From: Venturia oleaginea
Taxonomy: Eukaryota; Ascomycota; Dothideomycetes; Venturiales; Venturiaceae
Assembly: GCA_013176395.1 (NCBI GenBank)
Contig: JABMLP010000014.1
Coordinates: 434,001-498,000, forward strand
Length of the DNA: 64,000 bases
Direction of reading: 5' to 3'
How positions within the stretch are numbered: the first letter of the stretch is position 1; each line of letters starts with the position of its first letter. Below the pieces are notes generated by a model. It saw only the letters and a program-made list of their open reading frames with translations. It made no database searches and was not told the DNA's origin. The position numbers and the translations under genes were made by a program. This document shows, in pieces, positions 1 to 11,489 of the stretch.

Positions 1-520
1 CCGGGGATAGAGTAGATGACTTTCAAGACCTGCTTTAATAGCAGATATAATCTCAGTCGGTTCTTTCGCTTTGGGCAATTGCTCAAACTTTTGGCGGGTG
101 AAGTGCATGAGAGGGACGACGTTGTATTTATTGGCAACAGCAAAGAGATGTGCCTGGAATGATATGGCTTCGGAACTATCAGCAGGATTAATTATGTCAA
201 ACTTGTAGAAGAGGTTGATCATTGCTTCAACGAGGAGAGGATCGTCGTCGTAAAGGTCGATAGTGCCAGTTGTTGATTCCTAAACGCAAGTCAGCAGGGA
301 ATGCAGGTGAAGGGCGATAAGAGTGACTCACCTGGAACCCTCCAGGTTTGAAGGCGTTGAGTAGGACCGCAGACTGAGAGCACACTATCGCTTTGTGAAC
401 TTTGAACTCTCTGCCTTGACAAGTAATGACCTTATCCGCGAATTGTCCAAAGGCCAAAAGCTTCGAGAGACTAGCGTGAATGCCAATCGACGGCGGATCG
501 GTGTCCATGGCGTCTGACAT
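1..520 (-). CDS. BTB/POZ domain protein (C-terminus outside window)
   Basis: The N-terminal part of a fungal BTB/POZ protein, a protein-interaction family whose members often act as substrate adaptors or have unknown roles. Exon 1 is 332-520 and exon 2 runs from 279 off the window edge. They are joined across a 52-nt intron (280-331, GTGAGT...TTTAG) that keeps the frame. The exon 1 product has the BTB core signature: a phase with FADKVITC, then FKVHKAIVCSQSAVL and FKPGGFQ. Exon 2 continues with ESTTGTIDLYDDDP, an MINLFYKFD helix and the ANKYNV segment usual in these proteins. The ATG at 520 fits because the BTB domain begins about 25 residues later. A LINE 3' tail ends about 26 bp upstream of this ATG, so the native promoter may be displaced. 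The partner and function are unknown. Confidence 0.85.
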
Positions 521-878
521 TGCCCTAGAGTTTGTGCTGTTGTGGATGATTGATTGATTGATTGATTGATTTTATCCTACTCGGTTTTGGCCGCTCTTAA
601 TCAGCAGCTATGCCCGGTCAGGTGGACTTCACCAGACAGCCGACACGTGATAAATTACAAATCCATCGCGTCCCACTTCGCCTTGCTCAATGTAAACAAG
701 ACCAGCTGTCCCCTCCATCCTCCCTTCTTTCCCTCTACCACTATCTCCAAATGTCTTGCCTCCTTTTGTAGATACTGATTGTCTAGCTAGCGAATCTGCA
801 TTGTCTAGGCTCCGAGAGGCAATGCCTCGTATTTCGCTGTCCGCCTACCTACAGTCTCCACCCAATGCACGACGTCGT

Positions 879-3800
879 CTACGCGTTCTCGATCCCACCA
901 TGCCCAAGGATCCGCGTACGTTCCATAGATCTGATGGCTTTAGTGGCTAACTTTTGCGCAGTCAGGATAGTCCTGAGGTTGTTTCGTCCTGAAAAGCAGC
1001 CCAGTTCCTCTCTTCGGATGTCCCGGAGCTTGCGGCATTCCAAAAGGATGTGGGCCACGGTCTGCGTCCCCTCACGGCAGTCACACTTGGAATCTAAGAT
1101 ACCTGGGACACGTCGGCTGAAGAGAAAAGCCTTGAGCCCAATCTTTTCAGTTCTCATCTGTACGAGGATCGCACTTTCTCGCTTGCTCCGGTCTTGATGG
1201 AGCTGGAGCACCCTCTTAGTAGGCTTGGGTGTATATCTCCTCGTGGCTTTTCCCTTTGTCTCGGCCCTCCAACTGGTCAGCCATAGTCTGTTTGCCATCT
1301 TCCAGCACCATGTCTTAAGTGTCGTTCTTAGTGGGTACAGCTCGAATGGTCTGTCAGCTCTCGGTCCTCCCTCTCCCTCTTCTCTCCATCCGGTAGTCTC
1401 CTTCGCGGCTTTGTCGGCGGCCTCGTTCCCGTCAATCCCCTCATGGGCGGGGATCCATGGTACATTCACGATTGTTCCGTAGTCGTGGATCTGTGTGATG
1501 CGTTCAACAATTTGCTTGACTATGTATGCCCCTGATCGACCCTCTGGCCTGGTCAGCGAGCATATCGCTGCCTGGTTGTCAGTGAAGATGTTGATGTTTC
1601 CCGCCCCGATGTCTGCTTGGACCATATCCAGCGCTAGATTTATTCCTTGCAGTTCTGCTACGTATACCGTAGAGGTCGTTCCAGGGCCCATGTACGTGCT
1701 TCTTTTCTGTCGTTTTAACGGCCAGACTACTGCAGCACCGGTATGGCCACCTATACTGCTCCCGTCTGTGTATATACAGGTATTGCTCTCGATCCTGGCG
1801 ACTGAATCGTGTTCAGAGCATCCTGCGTCATCACTTGGTGCGATGTTTATCTTTGGGCCTTGCCACCATGGTGCTGCTACGAACGGTGGGATTAACTCTC
1901 GCCTGTCGAGATTTACTGCTCCCTTCTCCTTGGTATCTCGGTATATATTGTATAATGGGCTATTGTAGCTTGTTCGTTGCCTTGACCTTGGTTCTCCGAG
2001 CTGAGTGTCTAACATTTTGGGGAGATCTTGGTATGAGAGTATACGGCTGAGGGTTTCGGTATTGTGTTTCCATATCTGTTGCTCGACTGGGAGCAGGTAG
2101 GTCTCGATATCGAGGGCAACCCTGGAGGTTGCTCTGAATGCTCCGCAGATAGTTCGTGCTGCGCCTGCTTGAATTGACCGAAGTGTATCGAGCGTTTTGC
2201 TCGTGTATGGCTTTCCTCTTGCCCCTGAATTCGACCATATTGAGCACGCGTACATCATCTGAGGGACCACTACTGCGCGGTAGATTTTTCGCATATCTAG
2301 CAGACTGACGCCCCATGTTGAGCTGCCTAGATAGCACAGTGCGTTCACTGTTTTCGTGGTTTTCCGCTTGATCTCTTCGATATATTCCTTCCACTGGAAC
2401 TTGCTGTCTAGCGTCACGCCTAGATATTTGCATGTTGTCCTAGGCTTACTGCTGCCCCAGGCCGTCTGAATGGGTTGTTTTGTGTTCATGCGTGTGCGTG
2501 TTCTTGTAAAGTGTGTCAATTGGAACTCTCCGGGGCGAATTTCGATGCATGTGTCTTTGCCCAACAGTCTGCCTTTTCTAGCGCATTTTCGAGTTTCTTA
2601 CCCGTTTCCTCTGTTGTGTTCCCCCATGCAAGTATGGCTGCGTCGTCGATGTAGCCTATAGCTGCCGTTTTATCACCTGAGTCGCATTGTTCGATAAGGT
2701 CGGAGTCATAGAATATGTATAAGATAGGGGATAGGGGCGATCTCTGTGGTACCCCAGTCTTCTCCGCATACTCGTCAGATTTAAAGCCATCAATTACGAT
2801 TAGTGTGTATCTATCGCTTAGGAAGCTAGCGATCCACCGTACCATCTTTTTATCAACTTTCCTCTTCCGTAGATTGTGCAGGAGTCTCTTGTGGGACACG
2901 TTGTCAAAGGCGCCGGAGACTTCAAGGAGCAGCAGGCTGGCTACTTGTCCTTTTCCGTTGTTCCACACGTTGTAAATTCTCTCGATTACCGCATGTAATG
3001 CGTGTTCCGTTGATCTCAATTTTCTGCCTCCTATGTGCATCTGTGGGATGACTTGGTGTGTTTCTACCAGGTAGCTAAGTCTTCTGGCTATAACTGCATC
3101 CATAGCCTTGCCAATGGCGTTCAGAAGCGCAATTGGTCGGTATGCCTTTGGAATCGAGTAGTCTTCTTTCCCTGGTTTGCGTAACACCACCGTGGTTGAG
3201 CTTCGGAAATGAGTCGGGCAGTAGCCTAGTTGTAGGCTCTGGTTCATAATTGTCGTTAGGTGCCCTACCAACATGTGAGATGCTACCTGCAGGGCTCAGT
3301 TTGGGATACCATCCGGTCCTGCGGCCTTCGAGGGTGATGCTGCTTGTATTGCATCCAACACCTCCTTCTCAGTAATGTCTGGCATTTATATTTGACCATC
3401 GTATCTGGCGTTCTGTAGGTCAATGAGGTCTGCTTCCGGAGGTGCTGGGAAGAAGGCGTCCCGGAAGAGACTCCATTTTGCTGTGGGTGTGATGGCTTGA
3501 TTGCCGGTTACCGGACACTTTATGGTTGGCGTTACGCTTGGAGGCTGGCTTTCTCTATTGCACGCCCATTTACGTATTTTCCAGAGAGACTCAGCCGAGC
3601 CTGCTGCCATTTCTACGCGGTCTCTATGTGCTTGCCGGAGCGATTTCTTGATAATCGGTGTCTTATGGTTCCTTGCCTTGCGGTAGGCTTCCCAAGCTTC
3701 TTCGGTGTGCCTTCTCCCGTGTATGCGCCTCAGGCGCTTTGTCTCTGCCAACGCTTTTGTACATGTTTCGTCCTATCCCTCTTTTGCCTTGGCGCATGGT

Positions 3801-4717
3801 CTTGCAAGAGGAAACACCCTTGCTGCTGCCTCGCTGATTGCTTTGGCTAAATCCATCGTATATGTGTCCAGCGCTGTTTTTGTCCTTGGTCTTCTTCGTG
3901 CCGGTAGGATGTTTTTTAGTGCCTGGCAGAACTTATCGCTGTCTAGGTATTTCCAGTTGCATCTTGGCTCGATTTTCGTGGAGCGCATCCGGATATCCAG
4001 TATGGTACTGATAGGGAGGTGGTCTGAATCATGATCTAGCTCTCTATCTGTTCTGCAACTGATAATCCTATCGACCAAGTCTAGTGTCATCCAGCACATG
4101 TCAATCGTTGTTCTGCTGCTGCCTTCCTCGTATATTAGCACGCCGGGCTATAGCATACTAGACATATCAAATCTTTCCATAGTTTCAATGAGGTCTTCAG
4201 CTTCTCGATCTTCATGTATGACTCCTGTTCCACCCCACATTCTGTGATGCAAGTGAAAGTCACCTAATGCGATCTGTTCTTTTGGCGCATGTTACTCCAA
4301 TTGAGCTCTCAGGGTTGGCAGGGAGCTCATGCGGTTTGGCGTGTTTTGGACTGCGTTGTAGATGTTGTGTATCACCAGCCCGTCTTCCGTTTGGCCGCTA
4401 TTGCTGATATTGATTCTCAACGAGCAGACGTCTCTTGTGTACTGCTCGAATTGCCAACCGCCGTGTTCTAGCCTTTTGTTGACAAAGAAACATACCCTTG
4501 CTGGGCCGTCCTCCTCGTTCATTGTTGGATAGCATAAATGCAACACGGTCTTTGCTGGGTGGTGCGTTGTCGACATGAAGGGGTTGCGCCACGGTTCTTG
4601 AATGGCAATGATGTCGTACTCTGATACTCTTGGATCACGGAGCAGAGTGGCCATAACCGTGTCTCTTGATTTACGCACGTTGTACTGTAGTATACTGAGT
4701 TGGTCCTTCTCTTTCAT
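879..4717 (-). pseudogene. LINE ORF2: endonuclease, reverse transcriptase, RNase H (inactive)
   Basis: A polyprotein that nicks target DNA and copies element RNA. The endonuclease domain starts at 4717 (LSILQYNVRKS, IAIQEPW, later DSDHLPI). The RT carries KAYRPIALLN, SGAFDNVSH, GVPQRSPLSP and the YIDD box near 2645-2660. RNase H shows IYTDGSSIGG, AELQGINLAL, FTDNQAA and GNEAADKAAKE, and a C-terminal CCHC-like motif follows (CDC...HILLEC). One frame holds from 4717 to about 2540 but has in-frame stops at 4289-4291, 4148-4150, 3773-3775, 3386-3388 and 3296-3298. A frameshift near 2530-2560 moves the rest into the 2564-879 frame. The first RT catalytic Asp is replaced (LLLEVSGAFD). Several stops fit CAA/CAG or TGG mutated by C-to-T or G-to-A. 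Confidence 0.88.
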
Positions 4718-4927
4718 AGGTCCGAGTCCTCATCGATTTCCATATATTGTGTATTTCTGCGTGGTACAGTATTACCCTCTAGCGCCTCAAGCGCCCTCCT
4801 GGACATCTTTATTGCTCTATGCGGCCTTTAACTCTGGCGCGGTCCTTCGTTCTCCTTGTCTTCTGGGGCAGGCCTCTTGTCCTTTTCCACGTGGTGATTG
4901 CATCCTGATCATCCCTGACCCTGAGCG

Positions 4928-5915
4928 TCAGGTCAAGTCTCTAGCTAACCTTGTTCTCCTAAGGGGTTTTCGGGCAGAATCGTTTGTAGGTGCTTCATTG
5001 CGAGTGTCTATTGTGGGATGATATCGTACCCTATCAGCGTATGCTACCTTTGTCCGGTCGAGTTCCTCCTTCCTGGTCAGGCATTGTTGACTCCATGCCT
5101 CATGGGCTTCCTGGCAATTGGCGCATTTCCTAGATGTGGTTTGTCCAGTCTTCGAAGGGCAGTCCCTAGAAATATGTTCTTGCGCCCAGTAGCCACATGT
5201 TTTTGCTGCCTTGCATTGAGTTCCTATGTGGCCGTATTTGTAGCACTGAAAGCACTGCTTCAGTCGGCATTGCCTCTCGTATCGTTCGCTTTGACACATC
5301 TCCCCTTGCCACACCAGACCTTCATCGATGATCTTGTTTGCGTCTTCAGATTTAGTAAACTCGATGATGACCGACGACATCGCTTTGGCTGGCGCCTTCC
5401 GGATCAGCCATCCTTTATATTTAATGTCTGCGGTCGGAATGAACGGCTTGTTATCTTGCAGAATAGCGTCTCTGGTTTCCTCAAATTTGTTTGTGTCCAT
5501 CGTGCTGGTACGTATGCCATGTACCAGGACGCCGTACGTTGGGTTCATTGCGCGAAGACTCTGAATCGTTCGTGCGTTTCTGATGTTCACGATAATCTCA
5601 CGTTGGACTATCGCAGGATTCTTGGCACTTTCGATTTGTGTGCTATATGTACTCGCAGCTAGCCCTCCTCGGGCAGCAGCGGCAGCATAGCTCATCGGCA
5701 TGCCTGTTTGGTGTTGTGGTCCTTTATTCTTGATGTCTCTCGTTATTCCTGTGACGATCCTGCCCACCTCCGTTGCCTCTTTTGCTGCCGCTTTTGCTTC
5801 TTCGCCAACCGTGATGCTCTTCTATGTGTCTGTTCCTAGAGCCTTAAAACCCCCCTTTATCTCTGCTATCTCTTTCGCCGCTCCTTTTGTGTCCTCAGTC
5901 ATCTCAGTGTGCATA
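4928..5915 (-). pseudogene. LINE ORF1 (gag-like, CCHC zinc knuckles), one stop
   Basis: The ORF1 protein of the LINE, expected to bind element RNA. The readable frame starts with an ATG near 5915 and meets one in-frame TAG at 5822-5824, after GFKALGTDT. From there it stays open to 4928. A lysine/glutamate-rich coiled-coil-like N-terminus is followed by an RRM-like middle. Cysteine-rich knuckles lie near the C-terminus, with the patterns CFQCYKYGHIGTQC, CGYWAQEHISRDC and CANCQEAHEAWSQQC; the second lacks the usual second Cys. The TAG could derive from CAG by one C-to-T change. ORF1 ends about 210 bp before ORF2 begins. Without the stop it would be roughly 330 residues. Confidence 0.75.
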
Positions 5916-6519
5916 ATGCGCAGTTGGTCATGGACAGTTGTCATATCGGGAGTCCTCTGGGCTTTTGCGCCAGACGTTAGCCTCTATCCTTGTAGATAAA
6001 GCCGAAAAGGTAGCGAGTCTTTACCCTGTTTAGCCTGGCCTTCAAGCCGGATTAGCATTCAGGGTGGGCAAAGCCGTTCCTGCCCAGTTAACACCTAGTT
6101 TGCTCCTTAAGCATACTTCAAGGGCACGCCTTTCCGAGTTTGCACCTCGTTCCGGCTTCTCTACTCTTAGTACACCGACATGCGCATCCGTCCTCTCGGG
6201 CTTTACATACACTCTCTCTGATTAGAACTTGATCCTACCTCCCACGAGGCTATCCTAAGGTCAGAGCCCATCAAAGGGATGAGGTCTTAGGGACCAGCAG
6301 TGGCTGCCATTGTATACCACACCCCGCGGGTTTTTGACGCCCGTTTCGCTAAAGGAGTCTCCTCCGAATAGGCCGACCATGTCTTGCACGGGTTCCGTAT
6401 GCCAATTTCCGTAACCAGCGAGAGAGGTCCGGTGGTCCCGTACTAATCAAGCCTGTTTCCCTAGTACCTTAACAAACGGAATACTACTTACGGTTATAGA
6501 GTCCGTGTCTCCCGCTGTC

Positions 6520-6760
6520 CCTATGCTCCGTATCTTCCACTCATCTAATGCTCCGTATCTTCCACTCATCTAATGCTCCTTATCTCTACTTTTCTAATGC
6601 TCCGTGTCTCTCGCCATTCCAATGCTCCGTGTCTGGGATTTAACGAAGTGTAGAGCGTTCGGTATTAACGAAGTAGATCGGGTGAGATATTAACGAAGTA
6701 GACTTGTGTTCGGTATTAACGAAGAGGTTAGGCGGAGGTATTAACGAGGTCTACCACTAT
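6520..6760. repeat. Two adjacent 5 x ~25-bp tandem arrays in LINE 5' region
   Basis: The first array has five units starting with ATGCTCC(G/T)TATC or ATGCTCCGTGTC, at about 6523, 6548, 6573, 6597 and 6622. The second array has five units around TATTAACGAAGTAG, at about 6641, 6665, 6691, 6717 and 6742. Both have a period near 25 bp. They lie upstream of ORF1 of the minus-strand LINE, where LINE 5' UTR promoters usually are. A promoter role is an inference. Confidence 0.7.
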
Positions 6761-6950
6761 TAGTTGTATTCTTAGGCCATAAGTCTGTAGTACAGCAGAT
6801 CTGCTTTCCCTCGTCAGTCCCCTCTACGGTTCGACTGATCTCAGAGTGCAGGCGGGCTCAGAGTGTCCTGTCTCTCTCCTAGGAGTACCACAGCCGCTTT
6901 CGCAGCCTGGCCTAGTTACTAGCTAGGTAGGAGAGAGTCGGATGGTTTTC

Positions 6951-7530
6951 GTATCCTGATATCCCTTGATTTCTTGTTTCTGCTTGTTATGACTGAGCGA
7001 GCATCTGGTTTGCGGCCAGGTAACGAATCCCACCGTGTCCACGTTGCCATTGCCTCTTGCCAGCGCGTATTGCCATGCCTATGTAACCCTACAGTCCATT
7101 CAAGCTGGTATTGGCGCGTATTCGATGACCTAGGGCGTGGTGGTGTTGTGTCGTCGCGTCGTTCGTCGGTGGATTCATCGTTGCTTCACACCTCCGGAAC
7201 GCACTCGCGGCGACAGCGAGGTGCAGGGAGGTGCTACTGACGCCGGTAACATCGCGAGAAGATGTGAATCCTTCGTCCCATCAGTATCCAGCCTTGGATA
7301 CCGATGCCCATCGTCTTTTCGATGGGGGCTGTGAGGAAGTGAAGCTGGGTGGAGGGCAATAACAAAACCTCAGCACCAACCATGTGATTGCGTAAGCGGA
7401 AATTCTTCAACACTGCCCAGAATCATTAACATGTTTCTATGCCCACACTACTGATAACAGATGTAGACATAGTTGCCCATTTGCCTACTTTTCGCCATCC
7501 AAAAATACCCTTCACACATCTTGCGATCCT
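6951..7530. other. No gene seen
   Basis: Contains only short unsupported ORFs. It may include the ragged 5' end of the LINE and the 3' flank of the BTB gene at 7531-8630. Confidence 0.4.
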
Positions 7531-8630
7531 TCATGCCGGTCCAACCATTTTCATCTGAGTGTCACATACAGGACAATTGACGTCGAGGCAGTCACCATCC
7601 TTTTCCCTCATTGCGACTTCCTTCAAATGGCTAAAGTACACCTCCTTATTACAAATCCCTGAGCGACATTTGTACTTGAACCAGCCGAAAATGTTGAAGG
7701 GCGAATTTCCCTTCTTGGGATCATACTCCGCAGGCGTTTGGGCGAAGCAACCTGGTCGTGGGCACCAGCATCGAAGTCGTGACATGCAATACTCCATATA
7801 TATGAAGCCGTCCTCTTTGTCAACGTCGTAAAGGTCAATCATAAATTCTAGGCCGCACCCCTTCAATTCCGGAGTGCAATAAAACATGACTATGCCTTTG
7901 TCCTTGTTTGCACGGCGCAAATCTTCAGCCAGGTAGCGCTTTGTTAGATCCTTACCCAGTTCTCCATTCTTGTCCAAGTACTCCTCGAAGGCTTTGATAG
8001 TAAGCAGATGTTGAAGCTGGAGCCAAATTTGTTCGACCACCTTTGCGCGTAGCTCGTCTACGCCCGAAAAGCTGTATGCAGCTCGAACAGCTGCCAGTAT
8101 CTTCTTGTCATTGCCGCCTCTGATGGAGTTGATGATGTAATCTGTTGCTTGGTTCTGGAGAGATTTGATATCGTACTTGTCTGCAATACTGACCATACCA
8201 ACGTGAAACTCATATTCAGCGTCAAGGTCTTCGAGATCTTCGGAGGAAGAATCGTCGAAGTTGTGATATGTGAACTCGTAAAAGAATTTCACTAGTCCTT
8301 GGACAAGACGTGCATCATCGTCAGGGAGGTCGATCACTCCGGTTTCTGACTCCTGAGGAGAGTGTATTAGCAACATGATCCGTTCAGGAGTGGTGGTTAG
8401 AGGTACCCACCTTGAATGTGCCCTTTTTGCATGCATTGTAAAGGACCAGCGAGTGCGCTGAGACAATGATTTTATGGACGTCAAAAACTTGATTCTCGCA
8501 TGTAATCTTCAGATCGCTGAATTCGCCAGGACTTAGGTGCCTGCATGATACGGTTAGTCTTGTTAAAAAAACCAGGAGCTCTTGGAGTTTACTTGGACAG
8601 TCCATTCTGGAACGATGTTATCTGGTCCAT
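7531..8630 (-). CDS. BTB/POZ domain protein, intact, 3 exons
   Basis: A complete BTB/POZ protein of about 329 residues. Exons are 8593-8630, 8411-8540 and 7531-8352. The two short introns (8541-8592 and 8353-8410) both have GT-AG ends and keep the frame. The short first exon gives MDQITSFQNGLSK, which joins HLSPGEFSDLKITC. This is the usual fungal BTB opening and is why I prefer this start over the ATG at 8605. BTB landmarks are FDVHKIIVSAHSLVLYNACK, then ESETGVIDLPDDD, VKFFYEFTYHNF and IADKYDIKSLQ. The C-terminal part has several Cys residues (CWCPRPGC, CRSGIC, CPVC) that might bind metal. This is unproven. The function is unknown; such proteins are numerous in some ascomycetes. Confidence 0.85.
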
Positions 8631-10370
8631 AGTTCGATAACTTAATGATACAGCAGAAGGTGAATGTTGTGAATTGACTAAGGCTGCAAGAGAGGATGAT
8701 TGAGACTGCGAGAGAGGATGATTGAGGCCGGGAGAAAGGATGATTCACAAGACGGAAAGTGCAGTCAACGCGCTGTCACATAACATACAAACGAAGAAGC
8801 GACAACCTCCATTGAGCCTTTTCACTCACTGAATGGTGCTGACTATCTCAGAAACGTCCATCCGGGCCAGTACAGGAACCTCTCCAGTCTCGCGTCATTT
8901 AGAACCGTCACTCCATTTCTACCATATCATCCCAGAGCGCAGCAAACACCAAAGCTCTTTCAGACAATGAAATCCAGATATCTCTGACTCAAGCAGACTT
9001 CGAGGGTAAACTGAAGTTACCTAGGTCGTAATGCTCTCATAACTTTGGATCCACAGACCACTCGACAGCCAAAGACGTGGTCAGCATCATCAGAGCATTC
9101 GGAATCCTCGCCCGAGCCTGAAATTACCTCAGACTTCTCCATGCAAGCCTCCATCACAGACTCGTGATATACACACAAAGGAGGCTGTGTCCTGCGGGTT
9201 CAAACGTTCGGCACTTGAGACAGAAAAAAGCGACAGCTTTATAGGCCTACCAAGATAAATTCTGCAGGGCAAAACTCAGCTAGACAAATGTGAATGCCTT
9301 AATGGAGTTGAAAACAAACCCTGCGTCTTCACAACTGCTCCTCAGCTTTGTATCTCGCTTTAGAGCGCAAACACGATGTGCACTTAGTCGATCTCACATT
9401 CTCGCAAAAACCACGCAACAAGGGCGAGGTTTTCGCGGTCGAGTTAAAAGGCAGCTTTCTTGAGTATTCAAGGTATATCAGCAGCTGGGATCTTGAAAGC
9501 CGTTGGTAACATCTTACACAGCCTCCTCAATGCTCACATGATGAGACCAATAGTACTAGACGAAGACTACCTTGTCAGCCCACGTTGCCATACCACTGGA
9601 CAGTATTATTCGTCATGCCCTGATGCTAATGCAGATTGCCAAGATGGGTGAGGCAAGCAGATGTTGTGAAGGAATGTTGGCCGTAGAGGCGTTCGTCCCA
9701 AGAAATTCGGTCTGCTCAAACGACGATCGCCATCTGCTGATAGCCCTACAATCTGTATTAATTGGTGCACAATCATCCCCGGAGCCAAACACCTGTATAG
9801 CGTTTGCTTAATGATGGTAAGCCTGGCTTGTAAAGGGTAACTGTGGAGTAGCATCTGGGCAAAATGCCCCTCGCGCGGGGTAAGCTGAGTTCGATAAGCT
9901 CCCAGCTCGCATATTTCAAGACTCCAAGACTGTGGAACAATTGGCACACAGCGGATCGCATTGGCGCGTTCGAGGCAGCAGCCAAAGAGAGACATTACAC
10001 CACCTCCATAGCGATCATCGCACCAATCTCAAAGACAACATGGGTAGCTATTGACGGAACCTATAATGCGAAGCTCAATATCATAGCTACACGTACCGGG
10101 ATCAGACCAATTGAAGTTGTGCTTACCACGAACATCCCAGGAACAGGCTGAAGATGAATGTGTACGTATCTGATCGGGACCGTCAGATGCTCCATGTGCA
10201 ACGATAGGAGGTCCTCTCCCCCTCCACAAAATGGAACGTGACGTCGACTGGCTTCATTTATAATAGAGCAAAAGAGATATACACTACCGGCTTCCCAACT
10301 ACTCTCACATTCACACACCAAACTAACCACAGAACGATCACAAGAGACATACCACTCAGCAATCACAAGC
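8631..10370. other. 1.7-kb intergenic stretch, no supported gene
   Basis: Only short overlapping ORFs on both strands with no recognisable domain. A small imperfect tandem repeat (about three units of GAGAGGATGATTGAG) lies at roughly 8690-8745. The last few hundred bases are the likely promoter region of the gene starting at 10371. Confidence 0.5.
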
Positions 10371-11078
10371 ATGGCCGCTGTTGAATCGACCCAGGTTTCC
10401 TGTAAGTCAGTTCTAATTGCATCAGATCGAGTCTTGCTCGTCTTAAGATGGATACGACGTTGCAAAGACTCGATTGTGCCGAGTACTCAGCGACAGAACT
10501 TGAACGTACTAACATTTGCGCAGCTAACGACAATCCTACCACCAATCCATCCACAGAGGATCCTTTCGCAGCCCAGCGTGAGGAAGACGACCCCTTCTCC
10601 AAAGGAGTCGGAGAGCCACTTGAGACCAATGCCATCAAAGACGGCTCACTCTCACCACCAAACTCTCCACCAGGTCAAGAACGCCGGATGAGCAGAGAAT
10701 GGGGTACGCAAATCTTTTCAATTCCCCTATGAGCAGTTAGAACACCAGCTGACCATCTACCTGCTCTCTAGACGCGTCAAAAGTCCCACCCTCTCAATTC
10801 CAAAAACGCAAGGGAAGTATCTACGCCACCCCCAGTTCTCGCGATTCACATCACGGAGGCGGAGACCGCGACAAGGCTTACTTTGAGAAGCTCAAGGAAA
10901 AGGTGAGTTCGATTTCGACACCGGATTGATGGAATAGGTGGTAGGAGTACGGTCGATGATCTCCTGAAAAAAGAAGAAAGGAGGTAATCTGCTGTCGCTT
11001 CTCGCTACCAATGAATCGCGGACTTTGCTGACGTCATTTATCTCGCAGGGTTGGAATATCACCAAGAAAAAGGATTGA
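10371..11078 (+). CDS. Small conserved fungal protein of unknown function, 4 exons
   Basis: Four exons (10371-10401, 10524-10703, 10772-10902, 11049-11078) join through GT-AG introns into a 123-residue protein. Frame is kept at every junction, which strongly supports the model. The product is hydrophilic, begins MAAVESTQVSSNDNP and is rich in acidic and Ser/Pro residues. The second half has a distinctive basic block: MSREWDASKVPPSQFQKRKG, then SIYATPSSRDSHHGG, then a short charged helix ending in KLKEKGWNITKKKD. I recognise this arrangement as that of a small protein common in Pezizomycotina but know no function for it. No signal peptide or membrane segment is visible. The last exon encodes only nine residues. 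Confidence 0.75.
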
Positions 11079-11489
11079 TTTTGATTTCTTTTTCTTCGCA
11101 CAAGGACACCGATTGATTGAAGAGAGAGTTCTACGCGGGGGATTTGCAGGAGGCCGAGGGGCACATCTTCATCATATTCTAGGACGGTAGGAATGCACGA
11201 TGGAAATGATTGCGGGATTTTATGGACGATACCTACTATTGTATGAAATAGTCAATGTACTGATGATTGAAAAGAACTGCATGATTTTTCTGAAGATTAC
11301 AATTCCTTCCATTACCATCTCTATACTGCAGACACGATCTTACTTTCACTGCTAGATTTAACCACTTCATGATCAAAGGACATGTCTTCGCCGTCGAAAA
11401 CTCAATACAATCGTTTCTAGCAGTCTTTCAGATGGGAAAGCATCATCCACGGGAAAGCATCATCCACCATATTCACCATGACTATCTCT

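Larger units (their letters stand above)
546..6950 (-). mobile_element. Degraded Tad/I-type LINE retrotransposon
   Basis: A non-LTR retrotransposon lying on the minus strand. Its 3' end is a (TGAT)n-type tail at about 546-570. Then, in element order from the 5' side, come tandem-repeat arrays (about 6520-6760), a gag-like ORF1 with CCHC knuckles (4928 to about 5915) and an ORF2 with apurinic endonuclease, reverse transcriptase and RNase H domains (879-4717). RNase H after the RT places it in the I/Tad-like group. The 5' boundary is uncertain: I see no clear break between about 6800 and 7400 and found no exact TSD. The last roughly 300 bp (571-870) is closely similar to the 3' end of the elements at 48785-50038 and 15606-16774. 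Both ORFs are dead. Confidence 0.85.

Noticed and set aside
546..6950. Search for an exact LINE TSD between 5' and 3' flanks
   Set aside because: The 3' flank GTGCTGTTGTGGATG was not found near 6800-7400, so the 5' end stays undefined.
9864..10151. ORF on + strand with an antisense ORF at 9606-9995
   Set aside because: No domain, no splice signals and low support on either strand.
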